Assembly: GCA_038326165.1 (NCBI GenBank)
Contig: JBBQJT010000008.1
Location: 1 to 64,000, forward strand
Length of the DNA: 64,000 nt
Source: JAEUUM01 sp038326165
Lineage (GTDB): Bacteria; Bacteroidota; Bacteroidia; Chitinophagales; Saprospiraceae
Direction of reading: 5' to 3'
Part shown: positions 16,944 to 25,537 of the stretch, in pieces
How the letters are laid out: each line of letters starts with the position of its first letter
How positions within the stretch are numbered: the first letter of the stretch is position 1
Program-made: the position numbers and the translations under genes
The notes under the pieces: model-generated
The model's input: the letters and a program-made list of their open reading frames with translations, nothing else
What the model was told of the DNA's origin: nothing
Database searches by the model: none

Positions 16944-17954
16944 ATGAATAAAAAATTATGGCGAAATGCTTCATTGTTTGTAATTGTTACTGTTGGAGTA
17001 ACAATAGCACTAGGCCCTAGACCAGCGGATGTTGATTTGAACACAAAGCTTCCTACAATTTCATCTGCAACCCCAAAGCAATTAGAAGATGAAATTACGG
17101 GAAATGAAGCAAAAAATAAGGACATTAAACCTGACAATAGTTCCTCCATTTATTGGTTCGATAGTTCTACCAAGCAAAAAACTCCATATGCAATCGTTTA
17201 CTTACATGGATTTTCGGCAGGAAACAAAGAAGGAAATCCAGTAGCATGGGACATTGCCAAGAAATTTGGCTGCAATCTATATCTTCCCCGTCTCCATGCG
17301 CACGGATTAAATACCAAAGAACCAATGCTGGAATACAGCGAGATTGCCTATTTAGAATCAGCAAAGAAAGCCGTTGCTGAAGCTTATAATCTTGGCAATA
17401 AGGTAATAATAATGGGCACATCAACTGGCTGTACACTGGCGCTGTACATTGCTTCTGGAAATCCTGATATTGCTGGCTTAATTATGTATTCACCAAACAT
17501 TGAATTGTTTGACAAAAGATCATTTATACTTTCAATGCCTTGGGGCTTGCAGGTAGCACGAACAATTGCAGGTGGAAAATATTATTCATTTCAAGCTCCA
17601 GACGTTGCCAAACAGTATTGGACCACTAAATATAGAATTGAAGCAATTTTACGAATGAAGAATTTATTGGACGAAACCATGACCCAAGAAACATTCAATA
17701 AAATTCATCAACCAAGCTTGCTTTGCTACTACTATAAGAACGAAAAAGAACAAGATCAGGTGGTATCTGTCCCTGCAATGCTTAAAATGTATGATCAATT
17801 GGGAACGCAAGAACCATTGAAACGTAAAGTCGCTATTCCGAGTGCTGGTCAACATGCCATTGCATCAAACTTATGGTGTAAAGATATCCCGGCAGTTGAA
17901 GAGGCTTCAAGTAATTTCATGAAGGAAATCATGCAAATCAATAGCATCGAATAA
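16944..17954 (+). CDS. Membrane-anchored alpha/beta hydrolase
   Basis: A 336-residue protein. Residues of about 10-25 (LFVIVTVGVTIALG) form a signal anchor or uncleaved signal peptide, so the catalytic domain should sit in the periplasm. The alpha/beta hydrolase core shows AIVYLHGFSAG (oxyanion region) and the nucleophile elbow GTSTGCT (Ser160); Asp271 and His304 (AGQHAIAS) are placed as the rest of the triad. This resembles carboxylesterase or lysophospholipase-like serine hydrolases. Substrate unknown. It stands alone, with about 400 untranslated bases on each side. Confidence 0.8.
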   Translation: MNKKLWRNASLFVIVTVGVTIALGPRPADVDLNTKLPTISSATPKQLEDEITGNEAKNKDIKPDNSSSIYWFDSSTKQKTPYAIVYLHGFSAGNKEGNPVAWDIAKKFGCNLYLPRLHAHGLNTKEPMLEYSEIAYLESAKKAVAEAYNLGNKVIIMGTSTGCTLALYIASGNPDIAGLIMYSPNIELFDKRSFILSMPWGLQVARTIAGGKYYSFQAPDVAKQYWTTKYRIEAILRMKNLLDETMTQETFNKIHQPSLLCYYYKNEKEQDQVVSVPAMLKMYDQLGTQEPLKRKVAIPSAGQHAIASNLWCKDIPAVEEASSNFMKEIMQINSIE

Positions 17955-18394
17955 TAGGAAATGTCCGAAAAAATTGAGCGATAAATAAAAGTCAAGACCA
18001 ATCATACACATTTTACGTATAAAGCAATTGATCAGTATTACCATTCTCCAAAATCACAAAAAGCAATAAAAATAGATTGTGGTAGGCTTGGCTGACCTTT
18101 CAAAATTTAATTGAAGAAAGTTCAACCAAAATTCAGCTTAAGCAGATGAATCGACCAAATTTCTGGTTATTCCTTAAATATGTCAGCTCTGATGACTTCT
18201 ACAATCTTATCAGACTTGTAGGAGGTAAAACCTAGACAAAATCAAAGATTTTCGGCGGCCCAAAGTGCAAAATCAGATATTGAGGATTTTGGGTTCAACT
18301 TATGTATTACAACGAAGCATCTAAAAAAACTTGAATCCTGATACAACTATAAAAATTGTTACTTTTACCCTCTAATTATACATAGCAACATTTC
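17955..18394. other. Intergenic stretch without a supported gene
   Basis: 440 bases between the hydrolase and the ABC exporter. Stops interrupt every frame, no tRNA-like fold or strong hairpin is seen, and no clear terminator follows the hydrolase. Near 18360 a TACTTTTA stretch is one base off the -7 consensus and could be part of the ABC exporter promoter. Confidence 0.4.
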
Positions 18395-20140
18395 ATGAAA
18401 ATACTTTTTCAATATCTCAAAAACTACAAAAAACTCATATTTCTCGCTTTATTTCTAGCAACCGTCAATCAAACTTTCTCACTTCTTGATCCATATATCT
18501 TTGGTAAAATAATTGATGGTTTTGCCTCAAAGCCCAAGATTCACAATGAAAAAGAGTATTTCTATGGCGTTGGTTTTTTGATTTTTTGTGCAGTTGGTGT
18601 AGCAATGATCAGCAGAATTGCTAAGGCATTTCAAGATTATGTCACAAGTTTGGTTATTCAAAAATTTGGTGCGCGCGTCTATACTGATGGCTTGAAACAT
18701 AGTTTACTGTTACCTTTTCAGGAGTTTGAAGATCAACGAAGTGGTGAAACACTGAATATTCTGCAAAAAGTACGTTCAGATTCGGAGCGTTTTATTTCAA
18801 ATTGTATCAATGTTCTATTTGCCTCATTGGTAGGAATTGTTTTTGTTATGATATATGCCTTTTCAGTTGAGCCAAGGCTTATTTTTGTTTACTTCGTAGC
18901 CTCATTTATGCTCTTCGTTTTGACCAATTATTTGAGTAAAAAGATAAAAGTAATTCAAAAGCATATTGTTAAAGAAACAAATATTCTCGCTGGAGCAACT
19001 ACTGAAAGTTTGAGAAATATTGAACTTGTCAAGAGTCTAGGACTTACAGACCAGGAGATTAATCGCTTGAATAATTCAACCTTAAAAATACTAAAATTAG
19101 AACTCAAAAAGGTTAGGGATATTCGCAGCATTAGTTTTGTCCAAGGCACTTTTGTAAATCTATTGCGGCAATCAATTATGTTCTTTTTGCTTTTGCTGAT
19201 CTTCAAAAATGAACTCTCAGTTGGGCAACTCATGACACTACAATTTTATTCATTTTTTATTTTTGGCCCACTTCAAGAAATGGGAAATGTCATCCTCTCC
19301 TATCGGGAGGCGGAAGCCTCTTTGAATAACTTCAATTCAATAATGAGCACTCCAATTGAGACCAAGCCTGAAAATCCAATTAGAATTAACGATCTCGAAA
19401 CATTTGCCTTTAAATCAGTTAGCTTTCGTCACAAATCAGGCTCTACAAATGCTTTGGAGGACATCACTTTTGAGGTAAATAAAGGACAAACCATTGCTTT
19501 TGTTGGTCCATCAGGTTCAGGCAAAACCACTTTAGTCAAGTTACTTGTTGGTCTTTATTCACCAAAAACTGGAAGTATATACTACAATCATATTGATTCA
19601 CTTCAATTGAATATCGAGGAGGTTCGCAATCAAATTGGGTTTGTCACTCAAGACACACAACTTTTTTCTGGAACCATCAAAGAAAACTTGCTTTTTGTGA
19701 ATCCAAAAGCAAGTGATGAAGAAATTCTGGATGTTCTCAACAAGACAGCATGTCAAAACTTATTGAATCGCAGTGATAATGGGATCAACTCGATAATTGG
19801 TGAAGGAGGTATAAAGATATCTGGTGGAGAGAAACAAAGATTGTCAATTGCAAGAGCTCTACTCAGAAACCCCAGGCTTATTGTCTTTGATGAAGCCACT
19901 TCTGCATTGGATTCGATAACTGAAACTGAAATAACCGATACCATTAAGGATATTGCATCAAGTAAAAAGCATATCATGGTTCTGATTGCACATAGGTTGT
20001 CAACGATCATGCATTCCGACAAAATATATGTGCTCGAAAAAGGGAAAGTAATTGAAACAGGAAATCATTATGACTTGCTGAATGAAAAAGGCCTTTATTA
20101 TGCAATGTGGAGACAGCAAATCGGAGAAAGAAAAAACTAA
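18395..20140 (+). CDS. ABC exporter, fused permease and ATPase (MsbA/multidrug type)
   Basis: A 581-residue half-transporter that should act as a homodimer in the inner membrane. Residues 1-310 form the six-helix type 1 exporter domain; residues of about 335-581 form the ATPase with Walker A GPSGSGKTT (from residue 371), Q-loop VTQDTQLFSGT, signature ISGGEKQR (near 475), Walker B LIVFDEATSALD and the switch histidine in LIAHRLST. Substrates of such exporters include lipids, lipid A precursors, peptides and drugs; nothing in the neighbourhood (TerC downstream) narrows this. Confidence 0.9.
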   Translation: MKILFQYLKNYKKLIFLALFLATVNQTFSLLDPYIFGKIIDGFASKPKIHNEKEYFYGVGFLIFCAVGVAMISRIAKAFQDYVTSLVIQKFGARVYTDGLKHSLLLPFQEFEDQRSGETLNILQKVRSDSERFISNCINVLFASLVGIVFVMIYAFSVEPRLIFVYFVASFMLFVLTNYLSKKIKVIQKHIVKETNILAGATTESLRNIELVKSLGLTDQEINRLNNSTLKILKLELKKVRDIRSISFVQGTFVNLLRQSIMFFLLLLIFKNELSVGQLMTLQFYSFFIFGPLQEMGNVILSYREAEASLNNFNSIMSTPIETKPENPIRINDLETFAFKSVSFRHKSGSTNALEDITFEVNKGQTIAFVGPSGSGKTTLVKLLVGLYSPKTGSIYYNHIDSLQLNIEEVRNQIGFVTQDTQLFSGTIKENLLFVNPKASDEEILDVLNKTACQNLLNRSDNGINSIIGEGGIKISGGEKQRLSIARALLRNPRLIVFDEATSALDSITETEITDTIKDIASSKKHIMVLIAHRLSTIMHSDKIYVLEKGKVIETGNHYDLLNEKGLYYAMWRQQIGERKN

Positions 20141-20189
20141 AAACTAATTTAATCGACCAATATTTAATAATAATTGAACCAATTGAGTT

Positions 20190-20197
20190 TAACTTTG
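20190..20197 (+). promoter_or_regulatory. Promoter -7 element of the TerC gene
   Basis: TAACTTTG fits TAnnTTTG and would start transcription near 20204, which supports the ATG at 20226 over the TTG at 20199. No good -33 TTG at the right distance. Confidence 0.35.
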
Positions 20198-20225
20198 CTT
20201 GAATAACAAATTAGCAGTTGATATT

Positions 20226-20948
20226 ATGGAATGGATAACTGATCCCAATGTATGGATAGCGTTTTTAAGTTTGTGTGCCCTTGAGATAGTATTAGGCATT
20301 GATAATGTTATTTTTATATCAATTTTATCCAACAGGCTGCCTCTAGAACAACAAAAGAAAAGCAGACAGATAGGCTTGTTTCTTGCCTTATTTATGCGAG
20401 TTGGATTATTGTTTTCTATTACTTGGATCATGGGACTCACAGCCCCTTTGTTTACAGTCAGCGGTTATGAAATTTCTGGAAGAGATCTTATCCTCCTTTT
20501 GGGTGGACTGTTTTTAATTTATAAGAGTGTCAAAGAGATTCACCACAAAGTTGAATCTGCCGACGACCCAAAGGACTCAGTAAAGAAATTAAGTTTTCAA
20601 ACGGTAATATTCCAAATTGTTTTGCTCGATTTAGTTTTCTCCCTTGACTCTGTAATTACAGCAGTAGGAATGGTTGACCGTATTGAAATTATGATTGCAG
20701 CTGTAGTCATTTCAGTTGGAATTATGATGTTATCTGCTGAAGGGATCAGTAATTTTGTAAATAAACACCCTGCTGTCAAAATACTTGCCCTGGCATTTTT
20801 GATCATGATTGGTACAGCATTGGTTGCTGAAAGTCTTGATTTCAAAATTCCAAAAGGTTATATTTACTTCTCTATGGCATTTTCAGTGGCAGTTGAGTTT
20901 ATCAATATTAAAATCAATGTCAGGCCCTCAGATAAGCCAAAAGCATAA
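20226..20948 (+). CDS. TerC family integral membrane protein
   Basis: The chosen start gives MEWITDPNVWIAFLSLCALE, the usual opening of TerC/YgdQ-like proteins; an upstream TTG at 20199 precedes the likely transcription start. The 240-residue product has seven or so membrane segments and the two signature stretches with charged residues inside membranes, EIVLGIDNVIFISIL and VLLDLVFSLDSVITAVGM. TerC proteins are linked to tellurite resistance and, in Alx/MeeF-type members, to manganese or metal export. It ends 2 bases from the convergent HSDR_N-like gene. Family certain, transported ion inferred. Confidence 0.9.
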   Translation: MEWITDPNVWIAFLSLCALEIVLGIDNVIFISILSNRLPLEQQKKSRQIGLFLALFMRVGLLFSITWIMGLTAPLFTVSGYEISGRDLILLLGGLFLIYKSVKEIHHKVESADDPKDSVKKLSFQTVIFQIVLLDLVFSLDSVITAVGMVDRIEIMIAAVVISVGIMMLSAEGISNFVNKHPAVKILALAFLIMIGTALVAESLDFKIPKGYIYFSMAFSVAVEFINIKINVRPSDKPKA

Positions 20949-20950
20949 TT

Positions 20951-21421
20951 TTAGCTTGGAAATTCTGTAATGAAATTGTATGATTGTTCTAGAAAATCAA
21001 TCTGCGCAACATAACTGTCTATTCCGTTAGTAACCAAAAGAAATGGTGCCTTTAAAGCATAATTGTACCAAGATATTTGATCCAATACTGACTGTGAAAT
21101 TCTTACACCAGGTGCTTTGAATTCAACTAGCATCCATGGATTGGCATATTTGTCATAAACCAAAAGATCAAACCGTTTAGTGCGTAAATTGATTCGCAAC
21201 GATCTTTCAACTGAAGTTCTGTTAAAATGTATAGGATGATTGACTTGCAACCATTGAATGAAGGTTTGCCGGACTATTTCCTCGGGAGTAACTAAAAAAC
21301 TCCTTTTGCGTACCGGATCCCATATTTCTTTACCCCGACTGGTTGCCTGCCACTTAAGAGCATCTGCGTAAGAAATAATAGCTAAGTTGATTAATTTCAT
21401 GAAATACTCTATCAATCGCAT
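20951..21421 (-). CDS. Stand-alone type I restriction HsdR N-terminal-like (PD-(D/E)XK) protein
   Basis: A 156-residue protein resembling only the N-terminal nuclease-like domain of HsdR (HSDR_N_2). Visible marks are DPVRKRSFLVTPEEIVRQTF, then RFDLLVYD and PWMLVEFKAP, which together form the D...ExK nuclease core, followed by Q-I-S-W-Y-N-Y. No helicase domain and no hsdM/hsdS genes are nearby, so it is not part of a type I system here. Such short proteins are widespread in Bacteroidota with unknown role. The start could also be Met8. Confidence 0.8.
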   Translation of the reverse strand: MRLIEYFMKLINLAIISYADALKWQATSRGKEIWDPVRKRSFLVTPEEIVRQTFIQWLQVNHPIHFNRTSVERSLRINLRTKRFDLLVYDKYANPWMLVEFKAPGVRISQSVLDQISWYNYALKAPFLLVTNGIDSYVAQIDFLEQSYNFITEFPS

Positions 21422-21495
21422 AATTACCGATCAAAAGTAGCAAAATTTCATGCCATTAAAATTCAAAATAATTAAATCAACTAAAACTTTAGCTA

Positions 21496-22098
21496 TTACT
21501 CAATAGATTCAGGGGGACCTGATATCTTGACACCATCTTTGTATTCATATTCAAGAGTCACCTCACCTTTATCATTATAAAATCGGACTTTGCCATCAAT
21601 CTTGTCCATCTTAAAATTTGTTTCCTTTTGAATATAGCCTCTTTCATGGAATTCCTTAACTACCCCGTTCAATTTACCTTTGGAATAATAAGCCTCTTTT
21701 ATCAAACGGCTACCTTGCTTGTATATCTTACATGGACCATCAATGTAATTGTCCTTGTACAAAGTTTGTTGAACAATACGACCTCTATCATCAAAAGTCA
21801 TAAACCAACCTTCCACCTTATCATCAAGATATTGGCGAATGGCCATCATTCTGCCGTCGGGGTATTGACTGTACCATTGCCCATTCTTTTTCCCTTTGCG
21901 CACTATCCCTGCCTCTGAAACCAATCCGTTCATATCTTTCTTTTGAGCCAATTTGGCATCACTTCCAGGTATATCAATTAATACAAAATCTTTCAGTTCT
22001 CCAGTTCCTTTAACTTCTGCAGGTGCTGTGTTGTTGTTTTGTGCTGGTTTTTTGCAAGCAATCATCAAGACTAAAAGCGCAAGTGATAAGTATTTCAT
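21496..22098 (-). CDS. MORN/YwqK-like repeat lipoprotein
   Basis: A 200-residue protein with a lipoprotein signal (LVLMIACKK, lipobox cysteine at about residue 15), so membrane-attached. Residues of about 55-195 are a chain of about 22-residue MORN-2 style repeats with the G-x-x-x-G-x-W/x-x-x-Y pattern, for example GKKNGQWYSQYPDG and KLNGVVKEFHERG. Related repeat proteins are labelled YwqK antitoxin in databases, but no toxin partner lies beside it. Function unknown. Confidence 0.8.
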   Translation of the reverse strand: MKYLSLALLVLMIACKKPAQNNNTAPAEVKGTGELKDFVLIDIPGSDAKLAQKKDMNGLVSEAGIVRKGKKNGQWYSQYPDGRMMAIRQYLDDKVEGWFMTFDDRGRIVQQTLYKDNYIDGPCKIYKQGSRLIKEAYYSKGKLNGVVKEFHERGYIQKETNFKMDKIDGKVRFYNDKGEVTLEYEYKDGVKISGPPESIE

Positions 22099-22150
22099 GT
22101 CTCTTTATAATTTATTTCGATAGCGTTAATACGGATTAGTTAAAAAATGG

Positions 22151-22179
22151 TTGTATTCACGCACCTATTTCTAAATTTG
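22151..22179 (+). promoter_or_regulatory. Promoter of the PolX gene
   Basis: TTG (22151-22153), an 18-base spacer and TAAATTTG (22172-22179) match the Bacteroidota consensus. Transcription would start near 22185, leaving about 10 bases before the GTG at 22196. Confidence 0.6.
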
Positions 22180-22195
22180 TATAAATATTCTGATT

Positions 22196-23824
22196 GTGAC
22201 CAATAAACAAATAGCCAAGAGTTTTCTCCTACTGTCTCAATTAATGGAGCTTCATAGCGAAAACCCTTATAAAATTAGAAGTTACTCGACAGCCTACAAC
22301 ACCTTAAGGAAGTTAGGAGCAGATCTGAACGAAATGTCTTTGGAAGAGTTGAAATCGATACCTGGCGTTGGAGATGCAATTTCTTCAAAAATTGCTGAAC
22401 TCCTCGCCAAGGGTAATATCAATGAACTGGAAGAATACAAAAATAAAACACCAGAAGGAATTCAACAAATGCTCAGCATCAAAGGCCTTGGCATAAAAAA
22501 AATTCAGACCATTTGGCATAAAATGGAGATTACAACTGTTGGCGAATTACTATATGCTTGCAATGAAAATCGATTGGTTGATTATGAAGGCTTTGGTCAG
22601 AAAACACAAGAAGACCTCAAGCAAAAGATTGATTTTTTCCAACGATCATTAGGAAAGCACCTATATGCTAATATTCTGCCATGGTTTCTTGAAATAATTG
22701 ACAAAATAAATATCAAACTCCCAAATTCAAATTGTGCAATGACCGGACAAATCCGCAGAGCCATGCCTATCATTGAAGAATTGGCAGTGGTTCTAATGGC
22801 AGATAAATCTGAAATAGAAATCCTCAAGGAACTGGGAGATATTGAATTTCATGAAGAAAATAAGTGCATTCTGTCTATAGAGGATGAAGGCGAATTAATA
22901 TTATATTTTTCAAGCAAAGAAGCATATCCAAGCTTACTTTTTAATACAACAGGTCCGTCAGCATTCTTAAAGCAATTTGCATCTATTGGTGACAATGACG
23001 TCGTAAAATGGGAAAATCTGTCTCCCATTTATAGAGACAATGATGTATTGGTCAATAATTTTATTCAAAGTGGATCCAAACCTAAACCCGTTGAATATTC
23101 CGATTTGAGAGGAGTGTTACACAACCATTCAACTTGGTCGGATGGCGTTGATACCCTTGAGGAATTTGGTAATTATGTCAAAGAGCAAGGATTCGAATAC
23201 TTGGGTATTTCAGATCACAGCAGGTCTGCCGGATATGCAGGAGGGCTTTCAATCGAAAGAGTTAAAAGCCAATGGGATGCAATTGACACTTTAAACTTAA
23301 AGTGGTCTGGTAAATTTAAAATTCTGAAAGGAATTGAGTCAGATATTTTAATTGATGGTTCATTGGATTATCCTGATGAAATTCTCGAAGGTTTCGATTT
23401 TGTTGTAGCATCCATACATTCCGTCCTTCAAATGGACGAAGTAAAAGCAACCAATCGCCTAATTAAAGCAATTGAACATCCATCAACCAAAATTCTTGGT
23501 CATCCAACTGGAAGACTATTGCTTGCAAGAGCGGGATATCCAGTTAACATGCCCGAAGTAATAGAAGCATGTGCATATTACAATGTCGTTATAGAATTGA
23601 ATGCCAATCCTAACAGGCTTGATTTGGATTGGACGTGGATACCGTATGCTGTTGAAAAAGGGGTTAAGATTTCAATCAATCCTGACGCACACTATAAGGA
23701 AGCAATATCTGACATGAAATACGGAATCTTAGCGGCACAAAAAGCAAGTCTTCAGAAGGAAATGTGTCTGAACAGTTTAAATTTAAAAGAAATTTCTGCG
23801 CATTTTTCAACCAAAAAGCTTTGA
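22196..23824 (+). CDS. polX: Noncanonical family X DNA polymerase with PHP exonuclease domain
   Basis: A 542-residue PolX-type protein starting at a GTG just after a consensus promoter. Residues 1-130 hold the helix-hairpin-helix 8-kDa and fingers parts (SIPGVGDAI, SIKGLGIKKI). In the palm, the place of GSYRR...DIDIL reads GQIRRAMPIIEELAVVL (from about residue 184), so both catalytic carboxylates of the DxD pair are gone. The C-terminal PHP domain (from about 304) keeps its metal ligands: LHNHSTWSDG (His309, His311), GISDHS, GIESDI, ASIHS, GHPTGR and NPDAH. It should therefore be a 3'-5' exonuclease or AP-processing enzyme in base excision repair rather than a polymerase; noncanonical PolX proteins of this kind have been reported as exonuclease-only. 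Confidence 0.88.
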   Translation: MTNKQIAKSFLLLSQLMELHSENPYKIRSYSTAYNTLRKLGADLNEMSLEELKSIPGVGDAISSKIAELLAKGNINELEEYKNKTPEGIQQMLSIKGLGIKKIQTIWHKMEITTVGELLYACNENRLVDYEGFGQKTQEDLKQKIDFFQRSLGKHLYANILPWFLEIIDKINIKLPNSNCAMTGQIRRAMPIIEELAVVLMADKSEIEILKELGDIEFHEENKCILSIEDEGELILYFSSKEAYPSLLFNTTGPSAFLKQFASIGDNDVVKWENLSPIYRDNDVLVNNFIQSGSKPKPVEYSDLRGVLHNHSTWSDGVDTLEEFGNYVKEQGFEYLGISDHSRSAGYAGGLSIERVKSQWDAIDTLNLKWSGKFKILKGIESDILIDGSLDYPDEILEGFDFVVASIHSVLQMDEVKATNRLIKAIEHPSTKILGHPTGRLLLARAGYPVNMPEVIEACAYYNVVIELNANPNRLDLDWTWIPYAVEKGVKISINPDAHYKEAISDMKYGILAAQKASLQKEMCLNSLNLKEISAHFSTKKL

Positions 23825-23882
23825 CCAAACGAATGATGAAAATGTTTAACACGACATTAACATCCTAAAATAATAGAATTCT

Positions 23883-23890
23883 TACCTTTG
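23883..23890 (+). promoter_or_regulatory. Promoter -7 element of the DUF1573 lipoprotein gene
   Basis: TACCTTTG followed by CA is a perfect TAnnTTTG match with a start-site expectation near 23897 and a 40-base AT-rich leader. No clear TTG at the -33 position. Confidence 0.5.
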
Positions 23891-23937
23891 CAAAACAAAA
23901 AACAAACCTTTTCGTTAAGAATTTCAAACTAAAAAAA

Positions 23938-24543
23938 ATGAACATCTTAAAATTCCTTTCTGCTGCAATCCTATTTGGTACATTAACTTTCACTGCATGC
24001 AAATCTGAGCCAAAAGTTGAGGCAGCCGCAACCGAAACTACCCCAACAGCGCAGTCTACAAACGCTCAAGAGCCTCAAAATCTTGCTGATCCAAATGCAG
24101 CAACTCAAGCTACTACAACAACCACAAATGTAAACGGTCAAAACGTAACAGTTAATACTGCAACACCTACTACAAGCGTAGCTGGTACTCCTGCTGGCAC
24201 AGCTGCGGCTACTCCAACCGGACCAACAACTACAATAACATATGAAGAAACGACTTATGATTTTGGAAAAACAATTGATGGCTCTAAAGTTAAATATTCA
24301 TACAAATTTAAAAACACTGGTAAAGAACCATTGATAATAAGTGATGCTAAAGGCTCATGTGGTTGTACGGTTCCAGTTTGGCCTAAAGATCCTATCGGCC
24401 CCGGCAAAACTGGTGAAATCAAAGTTGAATTTGATTCAAAAGGGAAGTTAGGTCCACAAACGAAAAAAGTAACTGTTGTTGCAAATACACAACCAGCACA
24501 AACTTTCCTTACGATCAAAGGGGAAGTGACTCCAGCTAAATAA
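23938..24543 (+). CDS. DUF1573 domain lipoprotein
   Basis: A 201-residue protein with a lipoprotein signal (LTFTACKS, lipobox Cys21). Residues of about 25-98 are a low-complexity Thr/Ala/Pro/Gln linker. Residues of about 100-198 form the DUF1573 immunoglobulin-like domain: YDFGKTIDGSKVKYSYKFKN, the conserved SCGCTVP and a GEIKVEFDS strand. The domain is very common in Bacteroidota envelope proteins; its role is unknown. A strong intrinsic terminator follows 20 bases after the stop. Confidence 0.88.
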   Translation: MNILKFLSAAILFGTLTFTACKSEPKVEAAATETTPTAQSTNAQEPQNLADPNAATQATTTTTNVNGQNVTVNTATPTTSVAGTPAGTAAATPTGPTTTITYEETTYDFGKTIDGSKVKYSYKFKNTGKEPLIISDAKGSCGCTVPVWPKDPIGPGKTGEIKVEFDSKGKLGPQTKKVTVVANTQPAQTFLTIKGEVTPAK

Positions 24544-24562
24544 TTCAGTTCTAAATAAAATC

Positions 24563-24596
24563 AAAAAAGCCTGTACATTTGTGTACGGGCTTTTTT
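24563..24596 (+). terminator. Intrinsic terminator after the DUF1573 gene, abutting the UbiA start
   Basis: AAAAAAGCCTGTAC pairs with GTACGGGCTTTTTT (one G-T pair) across a 6-base loop, with T run on the plus strand. The T run ends 4 bases before the next ATG. The right part of the left arm and the loop also contain TACATTTG, a perfect -7 promoter match. Confidence 0.88.
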
Positions 24597-24600
24597 AATT

Positions 24601-25464
24601 ATGAAGAAATATCTATCACTGGTAAAGTTCAGCCACACCATTTTTGCTTTACCCTTTGCCATGGTTGGTTTTTTATACGGATTAATATGTTCTCATTCAG
24701 TATTTTCAGCTCAACTGTTATTTATGGTAATTGGTTGCATGGTAACCGCCCGTAACGCAGCAATGGCTTTCAACAGATATCTAGATAGAGACATTGATGC
24801 ATTGAATCCTAGAACTTCTAGCCGTGAAATCCCGTCTGGAATCATCAGCTCAAAAAATGCTGTAGCATTCATTATTATCAACTGTCTGCTCTTTTGCAGT
24901 TTTACTTATTTTATAAATGGATTGTGTTTTGCGCTTTCACCTGTAGCTTTGTTAATTACATTGGGTTATAGCTATACAAAGCGTTTTACATGGCTTTGCC
25001 ACTTTGTTCTTGGATTGGGATTAAGCTTGGCTCCTGTTGGCGCTTTTATGGCGGTAACCAATAGTTTCCAGTCCAATTTGTACTATTTGGCTGGTGCGAT
25101 TTTATTATGGGTAGCTGGTTTTGATATAATTTATGCCCTCCAAGATGAAGAATTTGACAAATCTGTTAAGCTGCAGAGTGTACCGAGTCTGTTAGGCCTC
25201 AAAAAAGCGATTTTGATGTCATTGACACTTCACATCATTTGTATTGTACTGTTATATTTATTCACACAATCTGTTATTTGGAGTGTTGACGGTTTTGGAA
25301 TTATTTATTGGATTGGTTATGCTTTATTCGTTATATTTGTGTTGTACCAGTACTACTTAGTTAATCGAAATGGTTTGTCAATAATCAATGCAAGTTTCTT
25401 CCTAACTAACGGCTTTGGTAGTTTGATATATGGAACTTGTTTTATAATTGACTATCTGATATAG
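24601..25464 (+). CDS. UbiA family prenyltransferase, MqnP-like (menaquinone side-chain attachment)
   Basis: A 287-residue membrane protein with eight or nine helices. The two Asp-rich motifs are NRYLDRDIDALNPRT (near residue 60) and ALQDEEFDKSVKLQSVPSLLG (near 180), which bind the polyprenyl diphosphate through magnesium. The pattern fits the UbiA-like 4-hydroxybenzoate polyprenyltransferase group that includes MqnP of the futalosine pathway for menaquinone. No other quinone gene is nearby, so the exact acceptor is inferred. The ATG stands 4 bases after a terminator T run, leaving no space for a ribosome-binding site. Confidence 0.85.
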   Translation: MKKYLSLVKFSHTIFALPFAMVGFLYGLICSHSVFSAQLLFMVIGCMVTARNAAMAFNRYLDRDIDALNPRTSSREIPSGIISSKNAVAFIIINCLLFCSFTYFINGLCFALSPVALLITLGYSYTKRFTWLCHFVLGLGLSLAPVGAFMAVTNSFQSNLYYLAGAILLWVAGFDIIYALQDEEFDKSVKLQSVPSLLGLKKAILMSLTLHIICIVLLYLFTQSVIWSVDGFGIIYWIGYALFVIFVLYQYYLVNRNGLSIINASFFLTNGFGSLIYGTCFIIDYLI

Positions 25465-25465
25465 G

Positions 25466-25473
25466 TAATTTTG
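25466..25473 (+). promoter_or_regulatory. Promoter -7 element upstream of the repeat adhesin
   Basis: TAATTTTG fits TAnnTTTG and lies about 70 bases before the first start codon of the adhesin gene. A TTG at 25448 leaves a short 15-base spacer, so support is limited. Confidence 0.35.
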
Positions 25474-25537
25474 GCACAATTTTGGGGTAGGTATTACCGA
25501 AAGGCCTCCTTTTCATAACCTAAGTCCTATACAATTC

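Noticed and set aside
16932..16946. Leaderless promoter for the alpha/beta hydrolase
   Set aside because: TAGTTTTG is a -7 match but only 4 bases from the ATG; kept as a note and not called as a feature.
20951..21421. Type I restriction-modification system
   Set aside because: Only an HsdR N-terminal-like domain is present; helicase, HsdM and HsdS are absent.
21496..22098. Toxin-antitoxin system suggested by the YwqK-antitoxin label of MORN-like proteins
   Set aside because: It is a lipoprotein and no toxin gene lies beside it.
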